From Bacillus sp. AFS029637 (lineage in GTDB: Bacteria; Bacillota; Bacilli; Bacillales; Bacillaceae_G), in the NCBI RefSeq assembly GCF_002584985.1, contig NZ_NUPZ01000040.1, positions 62,001 through 126,000 on the forward strand: 64,000 bases of DNA, in the 5' to 3' direction. Shown piece by piece: positions 28,588-37,700 of this stretch. The notes under the pieces were generated by a model, which worked only from the letters and a program-made list of their open reading frames with translations, was not told the DNA's origin and made no database searches. The position numbers and the translations under genes were made by a program. How positions within the stretch are numbered: the stretch's first letter is position 1; every line of letters begins with the position of its first letter.

Positions 28588-30086
28588 GTTTAAATATGTA
28601 TTTGGGAGAAGTACAAAGCCAAACTCAAAGCATGAATGCTGTATGTACGGCTACCATTCAAGGTATGGAACAAGCCATTCAGTCGATTGACGCTTTTGCA
28701 ATTGATACTGTTCTACAAGGACAAACGTATAGCAGTGCAAAATCATTTTTTGTACAAACCTTTCGTCCTTTAGCGCAAGGAATCATTTACTTATGTGAAG
28801 AATTAATCCGTCAAAATAATGCCTTTCCACACGATTTTCAATCACAAGTAGCTTCAACAGATGTTATCGAACAAGAAATAAGAGAACAAATACAGGAAAT
28901 CAATCAATCGATTGCAAGTATAGAAGCGATAGATGTAGCTATGCCAATGCCAATGCCTGGAATAGACGCAATTGTGGCTGTTTTAGTTGCGATGAGAAAA
29001 AAACTTGAAGAAAAATTAGAGCATTTATATGAATTCAATTATACATCCAGTAATAACTACAGTACGGCCCTTCAACTAGCAGCTAGTATTGCTACTGGCC
29101 TTGCCGAAGTCCAAAGTGGAAAAGGCTTTAGTCCTGCAAGTGGCACGTTTAGTACACAAGGGTTGAATATGGAGTGGACGACTTCCATTCAGGCGATTGA
29201 AGAAGATAGGAAGCGTCAGGCCGACAATCTTTTAAATGGTAGTTCAATTGAAGAAGGAGCAATGTGTGGTCCATTAAATAGTGAGAAAAAAGATGAATCT
29301 TTACTAGATAAGTTTAAACATGGTGTCGAAGATATTTATGAAGGTGCTTGGGACTTTATACAAGGCGCTGGTAGTGCAGTAGCTGAAGACTATATTGGAC
29401 TAACACCACCTGATAATGATAAATTAGAAAGCGAAGCAACTTATCAAGCTGGAAGATTTACTGGACATGTTATATCAACGGCAGGATCTATTGTAGAAAT
29501 TTTTGAAGGTATTTCGGTCATAGGTGGGGCTAATTTCTTAACATTCGCCGCAGAAGTAGGAAGTGGTGGGTTAGCATCACCAATTGTTCTTCCATTAGAT
29601 GCAGCTGCTACAGCGGCTGGTGTTGGTGCTGTTGTACATGGTGGATTGGTTTGGGATAAATCGATTCAAAATGCCAAGGATACTCTTCAAAAATTCGAGT
29701 CTTCTTCGTCTTCTGGTGGTGGTAAAGGGCCAAGTAAAGCTGCAAAACCAGAAAAAATTATTAATGATTTAGATAATTACACATCAAAAAAATGGAATGT
29801 TGATGGAAACAAAATAATGTTTGATAAAAAAGGCATGAAACATGTTTTAGAAAGACATCATCCAGATTATTGGGATGGTTCAGTAAAAAAAGAACAATCA
29901 TTTTTAAACAAAGATTTGTCAATATCCGATATACAAAATATAGCAGGAGAAGTTATCAGTAAGAATAGAGATACGATTATTTCTAAAGGAACAAAAGGTA
30001 TGTATCAAATTGAGGGAAAAGTAGATGGAATAACATATATTGTTGGATTTAAAAATGGCAGAATAGGACAATTATATCCTAAATAG
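28584..30086 (+). CDS. LXG-family polymorphic toxin, probable EndoU-like C-terminus
   Basis: 500 residues. LXG export domain about 1-215 (helical, starting MYLGEVQSQTQ), a glycine/alanine-rich hydrophobic middle about 285-360, a Ser/Gly linker about 372-385 and a C-terminal toxin about 395-500. The toxin part has H420 and the pair H425-H426 in HVLERHHPDYW, then SFLNKDLSISDI, and ends MYQIEGKVDGITYIVGFKNG plus RIGQLYP, a layout like bacterial EndoU RNases (two His, a Phe-x-hydrophobic strand, and a final Tyr-Pro). EndoU assignment is an inference. LXG toxins are exported by type VII secretion to kill neighbouring bacteria. Base use becomes more AT-rich toward the 3' end, typical of exchangeable toxin tips. 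Confidence 0.85.
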   Translation: MSLNMYLGEVQSQTQSMNAVCTATIQGMEQAIQSIDAFAIDTVLQGQTYSSAKSFFVQTFRPLAQGIIYLCEELIRQNNAFPHDFQSQVASTDVIEQEIREQIQEINQSIASIEAIDVAMPMPMPGIDAIVAVLVAMRKKLEEKLEHLYEFNYTSSNNYSTALQLAASIATGLAEVQSGKGFSPASGTFSTQGLNMEWTTSIQAIEEDRKRQADNLLNGSSIEEGAMCGPLNSEKKDESLLDKFKHGVEDIYEGAWDFIQGAGSAVAEDYIGLTPPDNDKLESEATYQAGRFTGHVISTAGSIVEIFEGISVIGGANFLTFAAEVGSGGLASPIVLPLDAAATAAGVGAVVHGGLVWDKSIQNAKDTLQKFESSSSSGGGKGPSKAAKPEKIINDLDNYTSKKWNVDGNKIMFDKKGMKHVLERHHPDYWDGSVKKEQSFLNKDLSISDIQNIAGEVISKNRDTIISKGTKGMYQIEGKVDGITYIVGFKNGRIGQLYPK

Positions 30087-30106
30087 AAATCCGAGGAGAC
30101 GTTAAT

Positions 30107-30616
30107 ATGATTAGTGTAAAATCATATATAAAAAATGATAAAATAATAACTTCATTAGATAATATTGAAAGTAACTTTCTTGAATATTTCATAGATTTTG
30201 ATAATACGAAATGTTTAGAACTAGTTATTGATTTTGATTATATGGAAGGTGCAATAATAATAAACTATTACGGAAATACTATTTTAGGATTTAAAGAATG
30301 GGATATGATTGATCAGTTATGGTCATATTTCATAAATGCAATTGAAGAATTGTTTGAAAATCAAAACGATGTAAGTTTTCATTTTCCAGACCAACCTTTA
30401 GAGGTAAAAATGCAGGTTATTTCGCAAGAGCAAATTTTATTATCTATTGCAGGAGAAAAAACATGTTTTAATAAAGATGAATTATTAGTAACTTTATTAA
30501 AAGGAGCAGAAAACTTTTTTGATATATTGAAAGAATGTCCTGATGAATATCTTGTAGAACAGAGTAATAATGAATTAAAGAGAATAGAAAAATTATTAAA
30601 TAAATTGAACATTTAA
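30107..30616 (+). CDS. Probable immunity protein for the LXG toxin
   Basis: 169 acidic residues starting MISVKSYIKNDKIITSLDNI; no family recognised. It lies 20 bases after the toxin gene, on the same strand, with a GAGGAGA site, and shares the toxin tip's very low GC. Position and size are those of a cognate immunity protein. The mixed strand/helix pattern is compatible with several Imm/SUKH-like folds. A bidirectional terminator follows. Confidence 0.65.
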   Translation: MISVKSYIKNDKIITSLDNIESNFLEYFIDFDNTKCLELVIDFDYMEGAIIINYYGNTILGFKEWDMIDQLWSYFINAIEELFENQNDVSFHFPDQPLEVKMQVISQEQILLSIAGEKTCFNKDELLVTLLKGAENFFDILKECPDEYLVEQSNNELKRIEKLLNKLNI

Positions 30617-30731
30617 ATGAGAACATATTATTAAATACACTGTTTAAATTTAACACTTATAGAATGGTTAAAGTAGACACTTGAAACACTGAAAAAATCT
30701 ATAAACAGTAAAGAGTAAAGTTGCAAGTAAC

Positions 30732-30763
30732 AAAGCCGACTCATATCAATTTGAGTCGGCTTT
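30732..30763. terminator. Bidirectional terminator between LXG cassette and lysis genes
   Basis: Perfect 12-bp stem AAAGCCGACTCA/TGAGTCGGCTTT with an eight-base loop and T tracts for the plus-strand cassette; it also serves the minus-strand amidase gene. Confidence 0.9.
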
Positions 30764-30768
30764 TACTA

Positions 30769-31821
30769 TTACTTCACACTCACATACTTCTCACTAGCAG
30801 TAATATAAAATGTCTTCCCTTTAGAATTATGTACACGATATTGCGGAAAACCATTCACCATTACTTTTTCATCAATTGCAAATCCTAAGCCTGCATCTAA
30901 AGTACCAGCAACATCTTTATCCTGCCAATAAGGAGAATCATAGAAACGTAGGTTGTCCGCTTTAGACACAACACGTTTCCCTGCAATCGGATTAACTGAC
31001 TCTTTCTTCTCAAACTTGATATAAGACGAGTTATTATATACCCACTGGTCTCCACCAAGATTTAACCATCCGTCTTTCTCTCCCCATACTTGGTATGCTT
31101 CAGGTTTGTTTAATTGACGAATAACCGAATAATCTGTTCCTGGCCCCTTGCGAAGATTCACATTGTATCCTAAAACATACGCAATTCCTTCCACATTTGA
31201 AGTCGACTCACCTGGATTAGAAGGTTTATTTGGAACTGATACATGACCATTATTATACGCGCGTCGCACGTCCGCTCTGAATTGAGATTCAGAAACGCCA
31301 TGACTACGCAAATAATCTAGTGGATCTTCATGGTCTGTACCGCCAAGATACTTCGTTACATCATAGTGAGTCCATAAACTTTTTTCTACAGATAAACCAT
31401 TATCTTTTAAAATTTTAGCTAGTAATCTAACATACTTTTCATAGGAACGTTTAAACTTCTCATAATTAGCCGTTTCACAAAGTTCTACATGTACAAATCT
31501 TTTGTTTGCGCCTGGCCCTGCACCATAAGCAATGTATTTTGTATCAGCAATTTGAATAGTTTCATTCCAATCAACTGCATAGTGAACGAATGCTGAACGC
31601 CATGTACGAGACTCATATTTTTGAATATTAATAGCTGGAGCTTCTGGGGTAGCTGTAGAATGAGCTACGACTCCCTCGTAAGCACCAACACCATAGCGAT
31701 ATGATTGTTTAGGCAAATCAGGAATAATTAAAACTCTATCAGCAAATACGTTTGTTCCAATTGATAATACTAAAATCATAGCAACAACTATAGATGAAAT
31801 ATGTTTCCACTTCTTTTTCAT
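30769..31821 (-). CDS. Phage N-acetylmuramoyl-L-alanine amidase (endolysin) with signal peptide
   Basis: 350 residues. Residues 1-27 form a Sec signal peptide (basic start, hydrophobic core, VFA before the cut). Amidase_2 domain about 40-170 with zinc ligand H54 in VVAHSTATPE and a second in WTHYDVTKYLGG. SH3-type wall-binding domain about 212-275 and a second SH3-like part at the C-terminus. It cleaves the peptide from muramic acid during lysis. It overlaps the holin gene by four bases. The signal peptide is unusual for a holin-dependent lysin. Confidence 0.9.
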   Translation of the reverse strand: MKKKWKHISSIVVAMILVLSIGTNVFADRVLIIPDLPKQSYRYGVGAYEGVVAHSTATPEAPAINIQKYESRTWRSAFVHYAVDWNETIQIADTKYIAYGAGPGANKRFVHVELCETANYEKFKRSYEKYVRLLAKILKDNGLSVEKSLWTHYDVTKYLGGTDHEDPLDYLRSHGVSESQFRADVRRAYNNGHVSVPNKPSNPGESTSNVEGIAYVLGYNVNLRKGPGTDYSVIRQLNKPEAYQVWGEKDGWLNLGGDQWVYNNSSYIKFEKKESVNPIAGKRVVSKADNLRFYDSPYWQDKDVAGTLDAGLGFAIDEKVMVNGFPQYRVHNSKGKTFYITASEKYVSVK

Positions 31822-32057
31822 TTCACATCAACATCCTTTTTCATAATTTTTGTGTGGTCAAATAATCCACTTGCTGATAGCCCAATGATGATTCCTTGAA
31901 ATACATTTGTTTTGATATCTCCGCCCAAAAATAAAACGCCTAGCACAATGCCAAGCGTTAAATTTAATAACGGAACATATTTTGTTTGTAATCCAATTGT
32001 TTTTGCAATCTGTGAAAGACCAACTACAATTCCAATCATTACAGTAATTTCAAACAT
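31818..32057 (-). CDS. Phage holin (Hol44-like)
   Basis: 79 residues with two hydrophobic helices (about 5-22 and 30-65) and a charged tail ending DHTKIMKKDVDVK. Resembles the Hol44/holin superfamily V proteins of Bacillus phages. Sits between XhlA and the amidase with one- to four-base overlaps, as lysis cassettes do. Confidence 0.8.
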   Translation of the reverse strand: MFEITVMIGIVVGLSQIAKTIGLQTKYVPLLNLTLGIVLGVLFLGGDIKTNVFQGIIIGLSASGLFDHTKIMKKDVDVK

Positions 32058-32302
32058 TACATACCCCCTCCTTTCATTAAGAAAGTAAGTGCTGCGCCTA
32101 TAATTCCACCTACAATAAGTCTTAAGATCCAGGTAGTATTGGCACTAATTTTATCTAACTGTTTGTTGATATTGATAATATCTTTTTCATTACCTGTAGT
32201 TCGCATCTCTAGACTTTTAATTTCTAAACGAATGTCCTTGATATCTTGCTTTATTTCTTGAACATCGCTTCTTACTTCTTGTAATCCTTCCACTTTGACC
32301 AC
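32057..32302 (-). CDS. xhlA: XhlA-family lysis protein
   Basis: 81 residues: a charged coiled coil (about 8-55) then one C-terminal membrane helix (TWILRLIVGGIIGAALTFLM). This is the XhlA (haemolysin) layout of PBSX-type lysis cassettes, where it acts with the holin and amidase. Confidence 0.85.
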   Translation of the reverse strand: MVKVEGLQEVRSDVQEIKQDIKDIRLEIKSLEMRTTGNEKDIININKQLDKISANTTWILRLIVGGIIGAALTFLMKGGGM

Positions 32303-32310
32303 CTCATTTC

Positions 32311-32346
32311 AAAATAAAAAGAGAGACATCTAATTGTCTCTCTTTT
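32311..32346. terminator. Terminator upstream of the lysis cassette
   Basis: AAAAGAGAGACA/TGTCTCTCTTTT stem with A and T tracts on both strands. Confidence 0.8.
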
Positions 32347-32394
32347 GTTATAAAAGCCGTATTTTGTTCAATTTTATTTATTTTACATTCTTTT

Positions 32395-32493
32395 TTAGAA
32401 TAGGGTTACCAATTGAAAAAGTGCCATCCATAAAACGATTGAAAATAAGCCACCCCATAATAACCCTACAAAGAAATTAACGTCTTTTCCCAT
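32395..32493 (-). CDS. 32-residue phage membrane peptide
   Basis: Short frame MGKDVNFFVGLLWGGLFSIV followed by LWMALFQLVTLF. The ATG at 32493 has AGAGGG eight bases upstream. One membrane helix with three Trp/Phe-rich turns. No family recognised. It lies in the gap between the tail fibre gene and xhlA, so it could be a minor lysis protein, such as a holin modulator. Confidence 0.6.
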   Translation of the reverse strand: MGKDVNFFVGLLWGGLFSIVLWMALFQLVTLF

Positions 32494-32595
32494 AATATCT
32501 ACCCTCTTATTTCTATAAGTAATTTCTCATAGAATATAATAACGTTGTGTATTAACGGTGTATTATTTGTGTATTTTTAAAGATATAGAATGTTA

Positions 32596-34731
32596 TTAAA
32601 AAGCTTTAATAACGGTAATACGGAAATCTTTATTTGCTACTGTCTTTTCAACTGCTGTGTAATTGATAGCTCGTACAATGATTTTGCTCTGATCATTGAT
32701 ATACGCAGTGAAATTCACACCATCCAACATTTTTCCGTTTGTTGGTGATAACAGAACAAATTCGCCGATTGTCCCAGTAAGTCCAGTATCAAAATCAAGA
32801 TGAGACTGTGCTGCTACTGCTCCAAATGTACACGTTTTTGTATATGTGTCATCTTTTCGTGCGTTTTCTTCCCAAGCTTTGAAATCTCCCGCTGAAGTCG
32901 TATTTCTGAAGTAACGTCTATTAGATTGATACTGATAGTAACGCTCGAATTGATAGCCGTTTGCTGCATTAGTACGATCCACTACGAGCAATCCTGCTTG
33001 ATCCTTTGGAAACCCTGTTGCACCTGCAGTATTAATAGGAACATAAGTCACTTTACCTGATTCTAGTACTGGATCGGTAATTGTATGGGTCGATGTTACA
33101 GCGTTGTTTGCTGTTTTCTTGATAATTTCTACACCGCTCACTAATTCAAACGCTGACCAAACCTTATTTGTGTTATCCCAATTACGTTTATAGTACTTAT
33201 TACTTCCAACTGGATAGTACATTTGGAAAACATATGATGAATCAGGGAAATTGTATGTCATCAATACTCCACTTTTATTTTCTGGCCATCCAACTCGATT
33301 TGCATAACTAACATAGTTCCACGTCACTTTTTTATTAGGAAACATATCTGTATTGAAAAGAGTATTAACATTACTTGTTTCTCCGCTCAAATTCGTTCCA
33401 ATTTGATCTGAAAGAAGTTTACCGTCTGGACCAACAATTGTATAACTGTTAGAACTGTTTCTTGTTCCATAATCGATACTATTTCTAAACACTTTTAACC
33501 CATCGCGCAGATTCACGATAGGTACACCTTTTGATTGTAAATATTCTATTGTTTGTCTAATGTAAGTTTGTTGTTCTTCCGTATGTTCTGCTGATGCACA
33601 ATGCATTTTAAAGATAATCCAAGCATTTTTGGCTATTGCTTCATCAATTCTCTTTTTATAGTAATCATTAAAAGTTGTTGTGATTGGATATTCTGTAGAA
33701 GTTGGCGCGAAATATGACCCCATTGCAATACGTTGCAAACGGAATGTTTCAATAGGAATCGTATTTAGCCCTTCCTGTGTATCAATACCAGAAGCATAAT
33801 AAGCATTACGCGACAAATCGTGAACCGCTTCAGAATCATCACCGAATGGATACACAATAGATTCGATATTTAATCCTTTATTAATTAAATTAGTCTTACT
33901 TTCAAATATCTCTTTTTTGGCTTCGCTATAGTTTGTTGCAGCCACTTCAGCCAAGTGGACATGATTGATTGTGTGTGAAGCCATTTCCCACCCGAGAACG
34001 TTTTGAAGTTGTAAAATTTGATCAAGAGATAAACAATCTGGTCTGTTTATCCAACTGTCAATAATCGCTAATGTACAAGGTACCCCGTATTGCTCAAATA
34101 TTGGTTTTAGTTTTGTCCATACTTCCAGTTTTCCATCATCGTCAACAAACGTAGCCATAACAATTGGTTTTGACTTTCTTGTATAAAACGTCTTTTCTGA
34201 TAAAACCCCAATTTGATTAGCGTTTTGCGCGGCAGCTACTTTTGCTTGTTCTGCTGTTTCTTTTGATTCAACAAGCGCTTGAATGTCTACCCCTTCAAGT
34301 TTCTCTCCTGCTTCAATTGCTTTTTGAATAATTGTAAATTCATTTGTGGACTCAACTACATCATCACTTGAATATGATTGTTTAACAGTAAATACAAACG
34401 GTTCTGCATCTAACTTTCTATCCTCTAGAAAAATTCGAACTTGCGCGTACACATTTCCTACCGCTGCTAGAGTTTGTGTTTTTAATGTAATTTGGTATCT
34501 CCCCTCCATTACATTAATCGGATTACAATTCTCTTGAAATACCGTTGTTCCATCAGGCTTTTTAAAAGTGATTCGAACTGCCTGCGCCTGGCTTAAATCT
34601 AATTTCTCCCCTTCATTTTTAATATTTAATATGAATTTAACGGAATTTTCATCACCCTGGTAAAAACTCATTTCTTTTGTAGGTGTCGCATTTACTAAAT
34701 CTACAGTGAGTTCATGCGTTTTGAATGTCAT
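32596..34731 (-). CDS. BppU-type baseplate protein fused to a polysaccharide deacetylase
   Basis: 711 residues. Residues 1-120 resemble the BppU N-terminal domain that docks onto a siphophage baseplate. After a coiled linker (about 130-185) comes a polysaccharide deacetylase (NodB) domain about 188-400: FVDDDG supplies the acidic motif 1 and SHTINH (H253, H257) the metal histidines. The C-terminal 250 residues look like repeated receptor-binding beta folds (WENARKDDTYTK-type linkers). It probably removes acetyl groups from a surface glycan during adsorption. The substrate is unknown. Confidence 0.82.
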   Translation of the reverse strand: MTFKTHELTVDLVNATPTKEMSFYQGDENSVKFILNIKNEGEKLDLSQAQAVRITFKKPDGTTVFQENCNPINVMEGRYQITLKTQTLAAVGNVYAQVRIFLEDRKLDAEPFVFTVKQSYSSDDVVESTNEFTIIQKAIEAGEKLEGVDIQALVESKETAEQAKVAAAQNANQIGVLSEKTFYTRKSKPIVMATFVDDDGKLEVWTKLKPIFEQYGVPCTLAIIDSWINRPDCLSLDQILQLQNVLGWEMASHTINHVHLAEVAATNYSEAKKEIFESKTNLINKGLNIESIVYPFGDDSEAVHDLSRNAYYASGIDTQEGLNTIPIETFRLQRIAMGSYFAPTSTEYPITTTFNDYYKKRIDEAIAKNAWIIFKMHCASAEHTEEQQTYIRQTIEYLQSKGVPIVNLRDGLKVFRNSIDYGTRNSSNSYTIVGPDGKLLSDQIGTNLSGETSNVNTLFNTDMFPNKKVTWNYVSYANRVGWPENKSGVLMTYNFPDSSYVFQMYYPVGSNKYYKRNWDNTNKVWSAFELVSGVEIIKKTANNAVTSTHTITDPVLESGKVTYVPINTAGATGFPKDQAGLLVVDRTNAANGYQFERYYQYQSNRRYFRNTTSAGDFKAWEENARKDDTYTKTCTFGAVAAQSHLDFDTGLTGTIGEFVLLSPTNGKMLDGVNFTAYINDQSKIIVRAINYTAVEKTVANKDFRITVIKAF

Positions 34732-34751
34732 CTAACCACTCCCTTATGCAA

Positions 34752-34780
34752 AATAAAAAAGACCAGCGCTTGCTGCTCTA
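34752..34780 (-). terminator. Terminator after the tail spike gene
   Basis: AGAGCAGC/GCTGGTCT stem with one mismatch and a T6 run on the minus strand. Confidence 0.65.
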
Positions 34781-34793
34781 GTTTCTTAGTTAA

Positions 34794-37700
34794 TTATTGA
34801 AATAATAATTCTTCTAGCCTTGCGATTTTGTCCTCTTGTTTTTGAATTGTTACTTCTAGTACTTCTAACTTCATAGCTTGAATCTTAACAGTCTCTTCAA
34901 GGGATAAATGCTTCTTATAGACTTCTTGAGTCCCTGCAATACCCAAAGTGATAAGAGGATACATATTGACTGCTTTACGTCCTGGAGTAGCAAACGCCTC
35001 AGGAACTTCCTCTGCAATGAATCCGTACTGCTGAGAGATGTCATTGTAAGTCGGAACTGTTTCTCCTTCAGCACGTCCTGCACGTTGCTCATACAATTTA
35101 TTTACATCAGCTTTCATAAAGTACTGTCTCGGTTGAAGCTCCATGAGAGTATCTAGTACATTTAATGCTTCAATATCTTTGATAGCTGTTTTTAACGCTC
35201 TCGTTGATCTCTGAGAAAGTGAGCTATAAGTCAGTACGCCACAGGATACTCCTGCCCAATCATTACCTGCATTATTTTTAACCTGCAGGCCTTCTTGAGT
35301 GTACGGGTACTGCCTAGCTACACGTAAAGTTAATTGATTACCTACGTTTAAATCCACATCACCATTATTTATATTGCTCTCGTATAATCTCATTGACCAC
35401 TTACCAACCGCATTACGACTGTTTTTAAACGTGTAAGTTGCGTTTGAAGACGTAAAGTCCATATATGAGCCCGAGTCGATACTAATACCATCATTGCTAT
35501 TGGTTTGGAGCGTCAGTGTACTATTTTGGGTAATGATATTCATTCCATAAGTTGAGCGGATATTCATGTCTCCACGTCTAGCAAAGTCAATATAAGATGT
35601 CTTGATGATATCTCCGTTAAATGCTCTTGAAGAAGCAATCCCGATAGAGCCGGTAGATACTGTGTAATTGTTATTCGTAGGAGTGATTTGCTCAAGAACC
35701 ATAGAGCCCTCAATCTGTGTGTTAGACGTGTAATCATTGCCAAGCACGATAGCAGTCTTAATAAGATTCTGCGTATTATCCATAAAACCAAAGTATCCGC
35801 GGTTGCGCCCGCTTCCATATAACGTCATGTTCTGAGCGTTTAAACGGATTTGATTTGCTCCCGACCCCTGTGGAGCTGTTTGAATCGTGATACCTTGTAA
35901 CATCTGGGCTTTCAAGTGCTTCGCTTCTATATAACCGTTTAGGTAAATCTTATCTGCTTGAATTAATACAGATTGAGCCGTTTGGTTGATTGTGGAAGCT
36001 ATATCACCTTCTTTGACGCTTAGTTTTATTTCATCAGTCAATAATGAGATAGAACTTTCATGTCTCTCCACTATAGCTTTTTCGCCATAACGCCCGTCAG
36101 ATTGATTTTTCGTATAAACGTCCTCTTCCGAAACTGTAAGGTCGATACGATCAGACTGTTGTTTGATTTCACTTTCAATTGTAGATATCTTGTTGTTGTA
36201 CTCTGATGTAGCAACTTTCTTAGCGATTTCATCAACAAGTTGGTCATAGTTAGCGTAATCTTTAGGATGTTCCATGAATGAAGAAGGTGAAGTCCCTTGC
36301 TGTAGCATCGGTTGAGCGAACCATACATTACCATTTTTTCGTATATACATACGGACGTTAGCTAAGTTAACTGCACTTGCAGGAGCGTCTAATCGGATAA
36401 ACAGTTGAGTCCATACACCTTCCTTTAAGTTAGCTTTGAGATACGTTATCTTATTAGCTACTTGAGTGCTTCCGTTTCGAAAAGTAAGTTCTATAGCTCC
36501 GTCTTCATCAATCTCGCTTAAACTATGGGTGAATGCCCATACAGAGAAAACATAAGCGCCTGAATCTGCTGCGATTGGTACACTCTGATTGATACTTGTA
36601 AACTTAGCATCTGTCTGGTCTGTATTGTTAATCTGTACAGAATTATAACCATCGCGGTTTCTTGAGCTCGTAGCTGTAATAGTAGCTCCTATGCCTGTCC
36701 CTCTAGTTTCCCATTTAGTTATAGACGGATTAGTAGAAGTAACTATTCCTGTCGCACTATCAACAACTCTATCCTCAAAAGCAGTATTAAATAGAACGTT
36801 CGTGGTTCCTAAGCCACCCACATAGTCTTCCAATTGTTTCTCTGAAATTTTAGACTTTACAGATTCATTAGTAAGCTCAAGATCTCTTTTTATTCCTTCA
36901 ACGTCTGGAACAACGGGTTCCCATGTCGTGCCAGTCCATATTTTTAAAATGCCAGGTCTACCATTGCTGATATCATGCCATAATGTTTTATTCGGTTTAA
37001 GCTCAGTTGTAGGAGGATTAATACTTTCTATGATATCTACAAGATTCTGTTGCATGTAATCAACAGTTGCTTCTGCTAAGTCTTTGGCTGTTTGACTTTC
37101 TTCTTGCGCTTGATTCGCCTTATCTTGCGCTTCAATAATGGCTTCGTTTTGTTCATTTACTAAATCCTTTAATTGGTCAAATAATTCTTGTGGAACCTTG
37201 TCATACAATGAACTTAGTATTTTTTGATACAATCTGCGCAACTCATCATTTTGATCAACAATTTCACGATAATTACCAAACATATATTTATCTTGTGTAG
37301 GATCTTTAAATGATTCATCACCAGAAATAGTGCGTGCCTCAAGGTATAACTTAGGTGTGAAACCTGTATCAATAATTCGGATTGTATCGCCTTCATTGAT
37401 TAGTTCATGTGCTAGTCCAAATAGCTGCCCTATACTTTGAGCGTGAACTTCGTATGAAACAGAAGTATTTACAAGTTTATTCATTTCCGTTTTCATCAGA
37501 GTCAGAAGCCTCTGTGGAGACATATCTTCATTTTCTGTTTGTGGAGTATAGAAAGCAAATTTATGTTTTCCTTTTTCATTCCAACGTTGATAAGCTGCAT
37601 TGTCTACAAGATACGGAACACCATTATTTATTTCTGAGATGGTCACAAATTCTCCATCTTCCTTTTTTACGTAACCTAATAAGGCGGTACAAATATTTTG

